From NCBI GenBank assembly GCA_026707545.1, contig JAPOWR010000001.1:2199778-2263777 (forward strand): DNA of 64,000 nucleotides, read 5' to 3'. The first letter of the stretch is position 1. Every line of letters starts with the position of its first letter. Position numbers and translations under genes: made by a program. This document shows positions 16,007 to 25,063 of the stretch, piece by piece. The notes under the pieces are model-generated. The model was given only the letters and a program-made list of their open reading frames with translations. It had not been told where the DNA came from and did no database searches. The stretch comes from Acidobacteriota bacterium. Lineage in GTDB: Bacteria > Acidobacteriota > Thermoanaerobaculia > Multivoradales > Multivoraceae.

Positions 16007-16948
16007 ATGGCATCAGCCTTCGACACGCCGACAACCATCTGCGGACCGCTACGCTCCCCCAAACAGATGCTCGCCGAGCAGGAGTACGGCGGGCACCTGT
16101 CGATCCACGACGACTCGACCGCGGAACGGATGGGCTTCCAGGCCGGCGGCCCCATCGAAGGACCGACCCACTTCAGCCAGTTCGATCCCCTCCTCTACGG
16201 CCTGTGGGGCAAGGAGTGGTTCGAGACCGGCTGCCTCAGCGCTCACTACCGCAACATGGTCATTGAGGGCGAGCACGTGCGCGCCTACGTCGAACAGCCG
16301 AAAGGCGGCCAGACCCAGGTCCGCATCCGGGCTGAGAAGGCCGACGGCACGGAAGTGCTGATCGGCACCGCCTCGATCGGCGGCGATGTCGAATCCTCCG
16401 AGATCGCGACCCGGATGGCCCGGCTGCGGCCGCCCGGGCCTCTCGTCATCATGCGCGACCTCGAAGTCGGGATGAAGGGCAAGGGCCTGGAAGAAGTGAG
16501 GATGGACTTCGACCAGCACATGGGGAAGCTCTATCCGTTCAGCCTCAACCAGAAACTGGGCGCGATCACGGAGCCCTCACCCTGGTACACCGAAGACCAG
16601 GGGGGCGAATCGCCCTGGGGACGGGCCATCATCCCGCGCGAGATGCTCAGCGTGCTGGCCGGCTACTCGAATCGTAAATCCGGCTTCCTCACCCGCGGCC
16701 CGGCCCTTGGGCTCTTCGCGGGCCAGCAGATCCGGATGATCAACGGCCCCCTGTTCGTCGGTCACGACTACCTGCTCGACCGCGAAATCGTCGCCCTGAG
16801 CGAGAGCCGGCGCACCGAGTCGTACTGGGTCAGGACGACCTACCTGGACGCGGAGTCGAGAGAGCCCGTCGCCGAGATGATTCTCAACCACGCAACCCTC
16901 AAGCACTCCTTCAAGGGTTACGACGAAGAACGGGCGGCGATGGCATGA
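16007..16948 (+). CDS. Hotdog-fold (MaoC-dehydratase-like) protein
   Basis: This 313-residue protein contains a hotdog-like segment near the N-terminus: 'AGGPIEGPTHFSQFDPLLYGLWGKEWFETGCLSAHYRNMVIEGEHVRAYVEQ' resembles the MaoC pattern of substrate-site Asp/His with a following strand. A second repeat-like half ends in AEMILNHATLKHSFKGYDEERAAMA. This suggests a double-hotdog dehydratase/thioesterase relative, but the classical MaoC motif is weak, so I call only the fold. It overlaps the acyl-CoA ligase as ATGA and probably processes the same acyl-CoA. Confidence 0.65.
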   Translation: MASAFDTPTTICGPLRSPKQMLAEQEYGGHLSIHDDSTAERMGFQAGGPIEGPTHFSQFDPLLYGLWGKEWFETGCLSAHYRNMVIEGEHVRAYVEQPKGGQTQVRIRAEKADGTEVLIGTASIGGDVESSEIATRMARLRPPGPLVIMRDLEVGMKGKGLEEVRMDFDQHMGKLYPFSLNQKLGAITEPSPWYTEDQGGESPWGRAIIPREMLSVLAGYSNRKSGFLTRGPALGLFAGQQIRMINGPLFVGHDYLLDREIVALSESRRTESYWVRTTYLDAESREPVAEMILNHATLKHSFKGYDEERAAMA

Positions 16949-18687
16949 ACGACATGCGTGACACGAAGACGGAGCCGATCCACGGCGAGATGACCTACGA
17001 CGAGTCGGTCGCCCACCTGACCGCCCCGGGCGCGGACTGGGAGCTGGTGACCGAAACGGTGCGCGGCGTCGACTACCAGGTGTTCAAGAACCTGCCCCCG
17101 ACGCTCCGCCAGGTCTACGACCAGGCGCGCGAGGACCACGGCGACAAGGACTTCCTGGTGTTCCAGGACACCCGGCTGACCTACGCCGAGGCCTACGAGC
17201 GAGCAGCCGCCATCGCCCACCAGCTGATCCACCGATACGGCGTGAAGAAGGGCGACCGGGTGGCGATCGGCATGCGGAACTTCCCGGAATGGGTGATCGC
17301 CTTCATGGCGATCACGTCGTCCGGCGCGATCTCCGTCTCGCTGAACGGCTGGTGGTCGGGCGAAGAGCTCGAGTACGGCTTCAGGGACTCCGGCGCCAGG
17401 CTCGCCTTCTTCGACCAGCAGCGCTACGAACGGGTGGCGAGCAAGCTGCCGGGCCTCGGCGTCAAGAGCATCGGCGTGCGCTGGGAAGAGGAGCTCCCCG
17501 AGGGCGTCGACGACTTCGAGGAAGTCTGGCGTGAAGCGACCGGTCAGCCGATGCCCGACATCGACCTGGGCCCCCACGACGACGTGACGATCCTCTTCAC
17601 TTCCGGTACGACCGGGTTCCCGAAGGGGGCCGTCTCCACCCACCGGGGCGTCCTCAGCGGCATCGGCAGTTGGGGCTTCTACGGCGCCCAGCGGATCGCC
17701 ATGGGCCTGCTCGAGGAACCGGAGGAGAACCCCGAGTTCCAGCCCTCGATCCTGATGCCTCTGCCCCTGTTCCACGTCAGCGGCAGCCACGCCGGTCTCC
17801 TCGCCTCCTTCGGGGTCGGCCGCAAGATCGTGATGATGTACAAGTGGAATCCGGAGATCGGCCTGGAACTGATCGAGCGCGAGCGGGTCACCTCCTTCAA
17901 CGGCGTGCCGACGATGACCTGGGAGATGCTTCAGTCGCCGTCGCTCCAGGAGCGCGACCTGCGCAGCCTGATCGCCGTCTCCGGCGGCGGCGCGCCGATC
18001 CCCGGGGGCATGGTCGACCGGCTGCAGGTCCTGATGCCGGACAAGCACTGGTCCTTCGGCTGGGGGATGACGGAGACGAACGCCGGCGGCGCCGGCAACA
18101 CGGACGAGGGCCTGGTCGAGAAGCCCGACAGTTGCGGCAAGCCCTGCCCCATCGTCGAGTTGAAGATCATCGACGACGACGGCAACGAACTGCCGTCCGG
18201 CGAGCAGGGCGAGCTGATCATGAAGTCGTCGATGAACATCCGCGGCTACTGGAACCGCCCCGAGGCCACGGCCGAGACGATCCAGGACGGCTGGCTGCGC
18301 ACCGGCGACATCGCCGAGATCGACGAGGACGGCTTCCTCTACATCCGCGACCGCAAGAAGGACATGGTGCTCCGCGGCGGCGAGAACATCTACTGCGCCG
18401 AGATCGAGCGGGTCGTCTACCAGCATCCCGCAGTCTACGAGGCCGCAGCCTTCGGCGTCCCCGACGACCGGCTGGGCGAGGAACTCGCCGTGGTCGTCGT
18501 GCCCAAGGACGGAACGCAACTCGACGCAGCGGATGTGCGAGTCCACGTCGGCGAGCATCTCGCCCGCTTCAAGGTGCCGCGCTACGTCTGGCTGCAGGAC
18601 GAGCAGTTGCCCCGCGGCGCCACCGAGAAGATCCACAAGCGGACCCTGCGCGACCAGATGCTGCGCGAGGCTCCGGAGTTTCAGTGA
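16945..18687 (+). CDS. Acyl-CoA synthetase (AMP-binding)
   Basis: This 580-residue ANL enzyme carries the A3 motif TSGTTGFPKGAVSTHRG near residues 219-235, the A5 region FGWGMTETNAGG, a late WLRTGDIAEIDEDGFLYIRDRKKDMVLRGGENIYCAEIE block and the C-terminal PRGATEKIHKR with the catalytic Lys. It should make an acyl-CoA from a free acid with ATP. The ATG overlaps the hotdog gene's stop and its own stop overlaps the GNAT start (GTGA), forming a three-gene coupled unit. It differs from the ligase at 1740-3311 and is not a local duplicate. Confidence 0.92.
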   Translation: MNDMRDTKTEPIHGEMTYDESVAHLTAPGADWELVTETVRGVDYQVFKNLPPTLRQVYDQAREDHGDKDFLVFQDTRLTYAEAYERAAAIAHQLIHRYGVKKGDRVAIGMRNFPEWVIAFMAITSSGAISVSLNGWWSGEELEYGFRDSGARLAFFDQQRYERVASKLPGLGVKSIGVRWEEELPEGVDDFEEVWREATGQPMPDIDLGPHDDVTILFTSGTTGFPKGAVSTHRGVLSGIGSWGFYGAQRIAMGLLEEPEENPEFQPSILMPLPLFHVSGSHAGLLASFGVGRKIVMMYKWNPEIGLELIERERVTSFNGVPTMTWEMLQSPSLQERDLRSLIAVSGGGAPIPGGMVDRLQVLMPDKHWSFGWGMTETNAGGAGNTDEGLVEKPDSCGKPCPIVELKIIDDDGNELPSGEQGELIMKSSMNIRGYWNRPEATAETIQDGWLRTGDIAEIDEDGFLYIRDRKKDMVLRGGENIYCAEIERVVYQHPAVYEAAAFGVPDDRLGEELAVVVVPKDGTQLDAADVRVHVGEHLARFKVPRYVWLQDEQLPRGATEKIHKRTLRDQMLREAPEFQ

Positions 18688-19160
18688 CCGCGGACATCAT
18701 CCGGATCGAACCCGGAGATCCCGCCGACCCGGCCTTCGCCCGCCTGCACGAAGCGCTCGACCGCGAACTCGGCGAGCTCTATCCCGCGGACAGCATCTAC
18801 AGCGTCGAGCCGGACAAGCTCGACGCCCCTGGCTGCTGCCTGCTCCTCGGCCGCACCGGCGACGGCGAGGCCGTGGCTTGCGGCGCCCTGCGCCGCCTGA
18901 GCGCCGAGCGGGCCGAGATCAAGCGGATGTACGTCGTCCCGGAGTACCGTGGGAAGGCGCTCGGACGCCGCATCCTGGAGGAGCTCGAAGCCCGGGCAGC
19001 GGCTTTCGGCTACGAGTCGCTGCGCCTCGAGACGGGAGAGCGGCAGCCGGCCGCGATCGGCCTCTACCGCTCCTTCGGCTACGCCCAGATCCCCTGCTAC
19101 AACGAGTACGCCTACGACCCGCACAGCCTCTGCTTCGAGAAGAAGCTGAAGCAGGTCTAG
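18684..19160 (+). CDS. GNAT N-acetyltransferase
   Basis: This is a compact 158-residue single-domain GNAT. IKRMYVVPEYRGKALGRRILEELEARA gives the acetyl-CoA pyrophosphate loop (RGKALG), and LYRSFGYAQIPCYNEY is the family's final Tyr strand. It probably acetylates an amine or small molecule. The GTG at 18684 overlaps the ligase stop, so it is translated with the hotdog/ligase pair; whether it modifies their product or the ligase's active-site Lys (a known way GNATs regulate acyl-CoA ligases) is inference. Confidence 0.85.
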   Translation: MTADIIRIEPGDPADPAFARLHEALDRELGELYPADSIYSVEPDKLDAPGCCLLLGRTGDGEAVACGALRRLSAERAEIKRMYVVPEYRGKALGRRILEELEARAAAFGYESLRLETGERQPAAIGLYRSFGYAQIPCYNEYAYDPHSLCFEKKLKQV

Positions 19161-19176
19161 CGGCCTCCGGCGGCGC

Positions 19177-19182
19177 TAACAT
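19177..19182 (+). promoter_or_regulatory. Probable -10 box, GMC small-subunit gene
   Basis: TAACAT ends 8 bases before the ATG at 19191, with no ribosome-binding site between. This is the leaderless arrangement. Confidence 0.4.
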
Positions 19183-19190
19183 CCGGCCCG

Positions 19191-19823
19191 ATGGCCACGA
19201 GCCGAGCAAACGAGACCCTGGGCCGGCGCCGGGCCCTGCAGGTGATCGGCGGCGCCGCGGCACTGCCGTTCCTGCCGGCGGAGCTGTTCGCGAATCCACA
19301 CATCGCGCATCTCCACCTGCACCCGCAACAGGAGACGGCCGGCGAGCCGCCTACGCTGACCGTCCTCTCGGAACATCAGGCGCGCACTCTCGACGCAATC
19401 GCGGAACGTATCCTGCCGGCCACCGACACTCCGGGCGCCGGCGACGCCGGGATCCCGGCCTTCGTCGACCGGCTGCTGGAGGGCTGGCTGCCGGACGCGG
19501 CACGGGATCACCTGCTCGCCGAGCTCGACCGCTTCGACAACCGCGCCCGCGAGCATTACCCCGAGGCTGCCGGCTTCGTCGACCTTGAAGGCCCGGCGCA
19601 GGACGATCTTCTGACCGAGGCCCAGGACGAAGCGATCGCCCAACGAGACGGCCGCGCCTTCTCGCGTAGTGTGAACCGGCTCCACGAGCAGCCCTTCTTC
19701 GACCTGGTCAAGTGGCTCACACTGTTCGGCTACTACACCTCCGAGGCCGGCATGAAGTCCGAACTCGGCTATCGCATCGTTCCCGGACGCTGGGACCCCT
19801 GCGTCGACATCGAGGACGCCTGA
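19191..19823 (+). CDS. Gluconate 2-dehydrogenase subunit 3-like protein (Tat-exported)
   Basis: This 210-residue protein has an N-terminal stretch GRRRALQVIGGAAALPFLPAELFA that fits a Tat or Tat-like signal peptide. The mature body (LSEHQARTLDAIAERILPATDTPGAGDAGIPAFVDRLL) is the hallmark of the gluconate 2-dehydrogenase gamma-subunit family, which pairs with GMC flavoproteins in the periplasm. The GMC gene follows 22 bases later. No cytochrome c subunit is adjacent, so the electron acceptor is unknown. Confidence 0.9.
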   Translation: MATSRANETLGRRRALQVIGGAAALPFLPAELFANPHIAHLHLHPQQETAGEPPTLTVLSEHQARTLDAIAERILPATDTPGAGDAGIPAFVDRLLEGWLPDAARDHLLAELDRFDNRAREHYPEAAGFVDLEGPAQDDLLTEAQDEAIAQRDGRAFSRSVNRLHEQPFFDLVKWLTLFGYYTSEAGMKSELGYRIVPGRWDPCVDIEDA

Positions 19824-19845
19824 AGCCCTGCGGATACACGAAGCA

Positions 19846-21567
19846 ATGGTCCAGATCATCGAACGTAAGACCTGGGATGCGATCGTCATCGGTTCCGGCA
19901 TCACCGGCGGCTGGGCGGCGAAGGAGCTGACCGAGAAGGGCCTGGAGACGCTGGTGCTCGAGGCCGGCCCGCCGGTCATTCCCGAGCGCGACTACAGCGA
20001 GCACACGCCGCCCTGGCAGATGCCCTACCGGGGGCTCCGGGACCGCAAGCACCAGGCCGAGCGTCAACCGGTCCAGAGCCGCGCCGCCGCCTGCGACGAG
20101 TGGTCGGGGAAGTTCTTCGTCGACGACATCGACAACCCGTACTCGATCGGCGAGGGCGGCCAGGAGTTCCTGTGGATCCGCGCCCGCATCGTCGGCGGGC
20201 GGTCCCTGCTTTGGGGACGCCAGAGCTACCGCTGGAGCGACCTGGACTTCGAAGCGAACGCGCGCGACGGCTACGGCACGGACTGGCCCATCCGCTACCG
20301 CGACCTCGCACCGTGGTACGACCACGTGGAGTCGTTCGTCGGCATCGCCGGCCAGCCCGAGAACATGCCGCAGCTTCCGGACGGGAAGTTCCTGCCGCCG
20401 ATCGCCCAGACCTGCATGGAGGAGCGCGTCCGCGAGGGCCTCGACCGCGCCTTCGGCGGCACGCGCCGGTTCACGCCGGCGCGGGTTGCTGTACTCACCA
20501 GACATCACCTTGGCCGCCGCGCCTGCCACTACTGCGGCATCTGCCGCCGCGGCTGCATCAGCAGGTCGTACTTCTCCAGCCTGAACGCCACGCTGCCGGC
20601 GGCCGAGGAGACCGGCCGGCTGACCGTGCGCCCCAACAGCGTCGTCCGCAACCTGGTCTACGACGAGCAGACGGATCGCGTCAGTGGCGTTCACCTGATC
20701 GACGCCGAGTCCATGGAGTCGATCGAGGTGCGCGGCCGCATCGTCTTCCTGTGCGCGTCGACGATCGAGTCGGCCCGCATCCTCCTGAACTCGAAGACTC
20801 CCCGCTTCTCCGAAGGCCTGGCGAACTCCAGCGGCCAGGTCGGCCGCAACCTGATGGACCACATCTTCCAGGTCGGCGCGAACGGGAACCTGGACGGCCT
20901 GGAAGACAAGACGACCTTCGGCCGCCGGCCCAACTCCTGCTATCTGCCGCGCTTCGTCAACCTGGACGGCGACCGGGCCGAAGCCACCCGTGAGAAGAGC
21001 TTCCTGCGCGGCTTCGGCTATCAGTGCGGCGCCCGCCGCGGAACACTGTGGCAGGGCGGCATCGGCCAGCCCGGCTTCGGCGCCGACTACAAGGCGAGCC
21101 TGCGCGGGCTCGCGCCCTGGCGTCTGAACTTCAGCGGCTTCGGCGAAAACCTGCCGAACCCCGACAACCGCGTGACAATCGACCCTGAGCTCGAGGACCG
21201 CTGGGGCATCCCCGCGGCGCGGATCACGATGAGCTACGGCGAGAACGAAGAGGCGATGCGCGAGAGCATCCAGACCCGCGCCGCCGAGATGCTCGAAGCG
21301 CTCGGCGCCAGGAACATCCGCACCTTCAACCGCAACTCCCTGCCCGGCTTCGCGATCCACGAGATGGGCACGGCGCGGATGGGCCGGGATCCCGCGACCT
21401 CCGTACTGAACGGCTGGTGCCAGTCCTGGGACGTGCCGAACCTGTTCGTCACCGACGGCGCGGCGATGGCGTCGTCCGCCTGCCAGAACCCGAGCCTGAC
21501 CTACATGGCGCTCACCGCCCGCGCCTGCGACTACGCGGTGCGACAGATGCGCCGCCTGGAACTGTGA
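19846..21567 (+). CDS. GMC-family FAD oxidoreductase (gluconate-dehydrogenase large-subunit type)
   Basis: This 573-residue flavoprotein starts with the FAD dinucleotide fold AIVIGSGITGGWAAKELTEKGLETLVLEAG (residues 12-41). It shows GRSLLWGRQSYRW (the GMC FAD-covering region) and a C-terminal HEMGTARMG...CQNPSLTYMALTARACDYAV block containing the active-site His and Asn. A Cys-rich CHYCGICRRGC run near the middle looks like the extra cluster-like region of this subfamily. Paired with the subunit-3-like gene upstream, it likely oxidises a sugar, aldose or polyol in the periplasm. It has no signal peptide of its own and may be co-exported with its Tat partner. Confidence 0.9.
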   Translation: MVQIIERKTWDAIVIGSGITGGWAAKELTEKGLETLVLEAGPPVIPERDYSEHTPPWQMPYRGLRDRKHQAERQPVQSRAAACDEWSGKFFVDDIDNPYSIGEGGQEFLWIRARIVGGRSLLWGRQSYRWSDLDFEANARDGYGTDWPIRYRDLAPWYDHVESFVGIAGQPENMPQLPDGKFLPPIAQTCMEERVREGLDRAFGGTRRFTPARVAVLTRHHLGRRACHYCGICRRGCISRSYFSSLNATLPAAEETGRLTVRPNSVVRNLVYDEQTDRVSGVHLIDAESMESIEVRGRIVFLCASTIESARILLNSKTPRFSEGLANSSGQVGRNLMDHIFQVGANGNLDGLEDKTTFGRRPNSCYLPRFVNLDGDRAEATREKSFLRGFGYQCGARRGTLWQGGIGQPGFGADYKASLRGLAPWRLNFSGFGENLPNPDNRVTIDPELEDRWGIPAARITMSYGENEEAMRESIQTRAAEMLEALGARNIRTFNRNSLPGFAIHEMGTARMGRDPATSVLNGWCQSWDVPNLFVTDGAAMASSACQNPSLTYMALTARACDYAVRQMRRLEL

Positions 21568-21674
21568 CGTGCCGGAAGAAGGCGTCAGATCCGGCCGCGC
21601 AGGCATCTTCAATGCGCCCGATGACGGGCGCATGGACTGGCTCGCGGGTGACGCGGTCCGCGCCACCCGGGGAT

Positions 21675-21680
21675 CTATGA
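21675..21680 (+). promoter_or_regulatory. Probable -10 box, MBL lipoprotein gene
   Basis: TATGAT lies about 33 bases before the ATG at 21713, leaving a leader with the GGAGAGGAG ribosome-binding site. No strong -35 was seen. Confidence 0.35.
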
Positions 21681-21712
21681 TTCTGGGAACCGAACGGAGA
21701 GGAGCAACTCCC

Positions 21713-22786
21713 ATGTGCCCGAACTACCGAATCGCAAGAATCGCACTCGCCAGCATCTGCGTCCTCGCGTTGACAGCCGGCCTCACCGGCTGTGCCGGTG
21801 ACCCCGGCCCGCCGCCAACACACACCTTCGAAGAGGTGGCCCCCGGCGTCTACTTCATCGTCGGTACGGGGTCCATCTTCGTGCAGAGCAACGCGATGCT
21901 GGTCCTGAGCGACGAGGACGCCCTGGTCGTCGACTCCCACGTCACGCCGGCCGCGGCGCGCGCCCTGCTCACCTCGATCGCCGAAGTCACGGACAAGCCG
22001 GTCACGCATCTCGTCAACACGCACTACCACTTCGACCACGCCCACGGGAACCAGGCGTTCCCCGAAGACACCGCGATCGTCGGCCACGAGTTCACCCGTG
22101 CGATGCTGATGACGGACGTGATGAGCCAGCCGACCGCCTCGATCTTCACCGGGAACATTCCGAACCAGATCGCCGCCTGGAAGGAGGAGGCGGACGCGAT
22201 GAAGGACGGCGAGGAGAAGGACCAGAAGCTCAACGAGATTCGGGCCCAGGAGGCCCACTACGTGGCGATCGGCGAAACGGACCCGACGCCGCCCAACGTC
22301 ACCCTGACGAGCCGCATGACGATCCACCGCACCTTCGAGGGCCGGGACCGGCCGATCGAGCTGCTCCACCTCGGTCGCGGCCACACCGGCGGCGACGTCG
22401 TCGTCCTGCTGCCGAACGAGCGGGTCGTTTTCACCGGCGACCTCGTCCTCGCCGGTGCCGCGTACATCGGCGACGCCTACGTTGACGAGTGGCTCGACAC
22501 CCTCGACCGCTTCGAGGAGCTCGAGTTCGATCTCATCCTTCCCGGCCACGGCCCGACCTTCAGCGACATGGCCCAGGTCGATGCCCTCAGGCAGTTCCTG
22601 TCCGACTTCTGGAACCAGGCGTCCGCCGCCCACGAACAGGGTCTGAGTCCCGAGGAAGCGATCGCCGAGATCGAGTGGCAGGGGTTCCTGGCTACCGCGC
22701 CGGACGCCCTGAAGATCCACTGCGTCCAGACGGCTTACAGCAGGATGGACGCCGACGGAGACCCCGAAAACAGCGATTCCGCATAG
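21713..22786 (+). CDS. Metallo-beta-lactamase-fold lipoprotein
   Basis: This 357-residue protein begins with a signal segment and a lipobox ending in LTGC (Cys near residue 25). The MBL metal site is NTHYHFDHAHGN (His-x-His-x-Asp-His) in the central region, with later motifs HLGRGHTGGDVVVLLPNERVVFTGDLVL and FDLILPGHGPTF completing the zinc ligands. This resembles the class B/quinoprotein-relay hydrolases rather than true beta-lactamases. I placed the start at the ATG after a good GGAGAGGAG ribosome-binding site; an upstream in-frame start at 21569 is unlikely. Anchored to the periplasmic side; substrate unknown. Confidence 0.88.
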   Translation: MCPNYRIARIALASICVLALTAGLTGCAGDPGPPPTHTFEEVAPGVYFIVGTGSIFVQSNAMLVLSDEDALVVDSHVTPAAARALLTSIAEVTDKPVTHLVNTHYHFDHAHGNQAFPEDTAIVGHEFTRAMLMTDVMSQPTASIFTGNIPNQIAAWKEEADAMKDGEEKDQKLNEIRAQEAHYVAIGETDPTPPNVTLTSRMTIHRTFEGRDRPIELLHLGRGHTGGDVVVLLPNERVVFTGDLVLAGAAYIGDAYVDEWLDTLDRFEELEFDLILPGHGPTFSDMAQVDALRQFLSDFWNQASAAHEQGLSPEEAIAEIEWQGFLATAPDALKIHCVQTAYSRMDADGDPENSDSA

Positions 22787-22860
22787 GGCGGCAGGACTCG
22801 GGGAACACGTGCCGATTTCGCTAAGTTCCGCATTTTGTGGTATTTACAACGAAACACCGT

Positions 22861-22866
22861 TAGCAT
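22861..22866 (+). promoter_or_regulatory. Probable -10 box, hypothetical protein gene
   Basis: TAGCAT ends 6 bases before the ATG at 22873. The preceding 22815-22860 stretch is unusually AT-rich for this window (including TATTTACAAC), consistent with a promoter. Confidence 0.4.
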
Positions 22867-22872
22867 CCTGGC

Positions 22873-23661
22873 ATGGAACAGCAGCAAGTTGCTCCCCTCT
22901 CCGTAGGCGTTTCCGCGCTCGACCGCGCGGTGGAACGGGCTAGCGGCTGGCTGCTGGAACGGTACGGCGAGGAGGTCGAATGGGCGATCGAGGACCAGTT
23001 CCTGATCGGCCTGGACGACCAGGAACGGATCGACCTCGAAGAGCAGCTACAGACCCGCAGCGGCCGCGATCAAACCACCTTCTTCGCCAACGCGATGAGT
23101 TGCCTTCTCGCCCAGGGGCGCTTCGAGCCGGACGCCGAAGAGGGCGATTGCCGCTCCTTCAGCTTCGCCGACAAACTGCTGGGAGCGGGCGGTCTATTGC
23201 TGGAGGTGACGGAGCGTCGCTGGCTGGAGGCACTGGTCGGAAGCCGGTTGCAGCTCTACCGCATCGGTTCGGAGAACGGCCTGATCGCACTGGAGGAGGT
23301 GACCAGCCGCCAGGAGGTCCTGGTCGAACCACATCCGGCGATGGAGCCCCTGGGAGACGGCGACCTCGTGGGCACACGGGTCGTGGCCCTGGACGACGAG
23401 ACAACGGGACGTCTCTGCGGAGTCTTCGGCTTCCCTGCCGGCGCCGCCGAACGTGGACTCGTCGAGTTGGTGGAAACAGCCGCAACGCACCCGCGCAGCA
23501 GCCGCGGCGAGATCCTCGGCATCGCCGAAGTCGTCGCCACTGCCTGGCTTCGTTCCTTCCTCCCCGACGCTTCGACGCGCGGGCCGCAGGCAGTCGTCGA
23601 TGGTGGCCCCGAGGCACCCGGCAAGCGCCGGATCCTGGAGTGGCCGGTCTCCGGCGACTGA
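22873..23661 (+). CDS. Hypothetical cytosolic protein
   Basis: This 262-residue protein has no signal peptide or membrane helix. The N-terminal part is helical (LDRAVERASGWLLERYGEEVEWAIEDQF), and the middle is an alternating beta-rich region with a SRLQLYRIGSENGLIALEE-type stretch. No family is recognised. It overlaps the following metallopeptidase-like gene by about 22 bases if the latter starts at its GTG, suggesting coupling. The start is well supported by a TANNNT box and a plausible N-terminus. Confidence 0.65.
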   Translation: MEQQQVAPLSVGVSALDRAVERASGWLLERYGEEVEWAIEDQFLIGLDDQERIDLEEQLQTRSGRDQTTFFANAMSCLLAQGRFEPDAEEGDCRSFSFADKLLGAGGLLLEVTERRWLEALVGSRLQLYRIGSENGLIALEEVTSRQEVLVEPHPAMEPLGDGDLVGTRVVALDDETTGRLCGVFGFPAGAAERGLVELVETAATHPRSSRGEILGIAEVVATAWLRSFLPDASTRGPQAVVDGGPEAPGKRRILEWPVSGD

Positions 23662-25055
23662 CCGAGGCGGCGGCGGGGAACGCCGCCCACAGTTCGAGGT
23701 TTCAGGGCGCCGCCGCTCGTCTGATCCTGTGCTGGTTCGCGGCCAGCTCCGCGACGGTCGCGGCACAGGAACCGGCAACTGAGATCGCCACCGGTCCAGT
23801 AGCGATTCGCAGCTTCCAACTCACGACACCGTACGAGATGGCAGGCAGCGGCATCGACCCGGAGGTCGAGGTTCGGGTCGAGATCGACGCGACCGGGAAG
23901 GTCTCCGACGTTCACGTGCTCGCGATCGACCCGCCGTCCGAGTTCGACGACCTGCTCCGATCGCACGTCGAGACCCGGGTCGGCGGATGGCGCTATGGAC
24001 CGGCTCGGGATGCGAACGACAACCCCGTGGCCTCGACCCTTTCCTGGCGCATGAAGTTCCAGAGCCCCGATTCCCGCGGGAACCGGGTCGCCGACGAGCG
24101 CGGACGGCCCGACCCGGAACTCGGAGTCCTGGTGCGGCTCGGCAGCCTGCCCCTTTCCACCCGGCCGCTGACCCGCGAACAACGCGGACGCGCACTGACC
24201 CGGGCCGTCGAGGCAGCCGAGAAGTACATCGACCGGGAACACCGGCGGCGCCGCGAGACGCCGCGCTTCATCGTGATCAGCGACGCCGAGGACGAATCGC
24301 AGATCGAGATCCTGGCAGGCAACATGGAGGCCGTCTTCGAGGTCTTCCACCGGCTCTTCGATCCGCACCTCGAGCCGTTCGCCGAGAACTTCAAGACCGT
24401 CGTCTATCTCTACAGCCGGCAGGAGAACCTGGAGCGTCTGCAAACGCAACTGGGCGGTTCCGGCTTCGGTACCGGCTTCTACCGTTCGCCCGGGTTCCTG
24501 GCCTTCCACCAGGAGGTCGAAGATTCCGACTACCTGCTGCACACGATGCTCCATGAGGCCTTCCACGCATTCCGGGACAGCCACCTGACCGCGCCCGGAA
24601 AGGAGCTGCCCCGATGGGCCGAGGAGGGGCTGGCCGAGTACTTCGGCAACTCGAAGATCGAGAAGGGCCGCCTGATTCCCGGCGAGATCAGCCATGGCAA
24701 GTACGTCATCTTCCACGCCGCCCCTGTCCGGCGCCTGCGAAGCAGGGCAAACTGGAGTCTGCGGGAGGCCCGCTCGGACCTCCGAAGCGGCGACGCGCCG
24801 ACCGTGACCGAGCTCATGGAAGCGGGCCGGGACACGTTCTATGGCGAGCGCTACCGGCAGTACTACGGATTCTCGTGGTTGTTCACGCACTTCCTGCAGC
24901 ACGGCAGGGAGGAGTGGGAAACGGAGAAGCCGTTCGCCAGCATGCTGCTCTACCTCACCGAGGGCTACTCGGGACGCGACGCGATGGCGGCCGCGTTCGG
25001 GTTCACTTCCGAGGAAGTTCAGGCCGAGTTCGAGCGCTACGTCCGCAGGTTCTGA
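23640..25055 (+). CDS. Exported DUF1570/gluzincin-like protein with N-terminal TonB-C-like domain
   Basis: This protein is about 471 residues long. An N-terminal hydrophobic segment ending in ATVAAQEP suggests export. Residues near 60-140 resemble the TonB/energy-transducer C-terminal fold (VEVRVEIDATGKVSDVHVL, then GWRYGPARDANDNPVASTL). The second domain contains the zinc motif HEAFHAF (HExxH) followed by WAEEGLAEYFG, the third-ligand Glu region of DUF1570/peptidase-MA-like proteins. The fusion is unusual. The GTG at 23640 is my start; a CTG at 23658 would overlap the upstream stop as CTGA. An active metallopeptidase is plausible but untested. Confidence 0.75.
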   Translation: MAGLRRLTEAAAGNAAHSSRFQGAAARLILCWFAASSATVAAQEPATEIATGPVAIRSFQLTTPYEMAGSGIDPEVEVRVEIDATGKVSDVHVLAIDPPSEFDDLLRSHVETRVGGWRYGPARDANDNPVASTLSWRMKFQSPDSRGNRVADERGRPDPELGVLVRLGSLPLSTRPLTREQRGRALTRAVEAAEKYIDREHRRRRETPRFIVISDAEDESQIEILAGNMEAVFEVFHRLFDPHLEPFAENFKTVVYLYSRQENLERLQTQLGGSGFGTGFYRSPGFLAFHQEVEDSDYLLHTMLHEAFHAFRDSHLTAPGKELPRWAEEGLAEYFGNSKIEKGRLIPGEISHGKYVIFHAAPVRRLRSRANWSLREARSDLRSGDAPTVTELMEAGRDTFYGERYRQYYGFSWLFTHFLQHGREEWETEKPFASMLLYLTEGYSGRDAMAAAFGFTSEEVQAEFERYVRRF

Positions 25056-25063
25056 CGCCCCGT

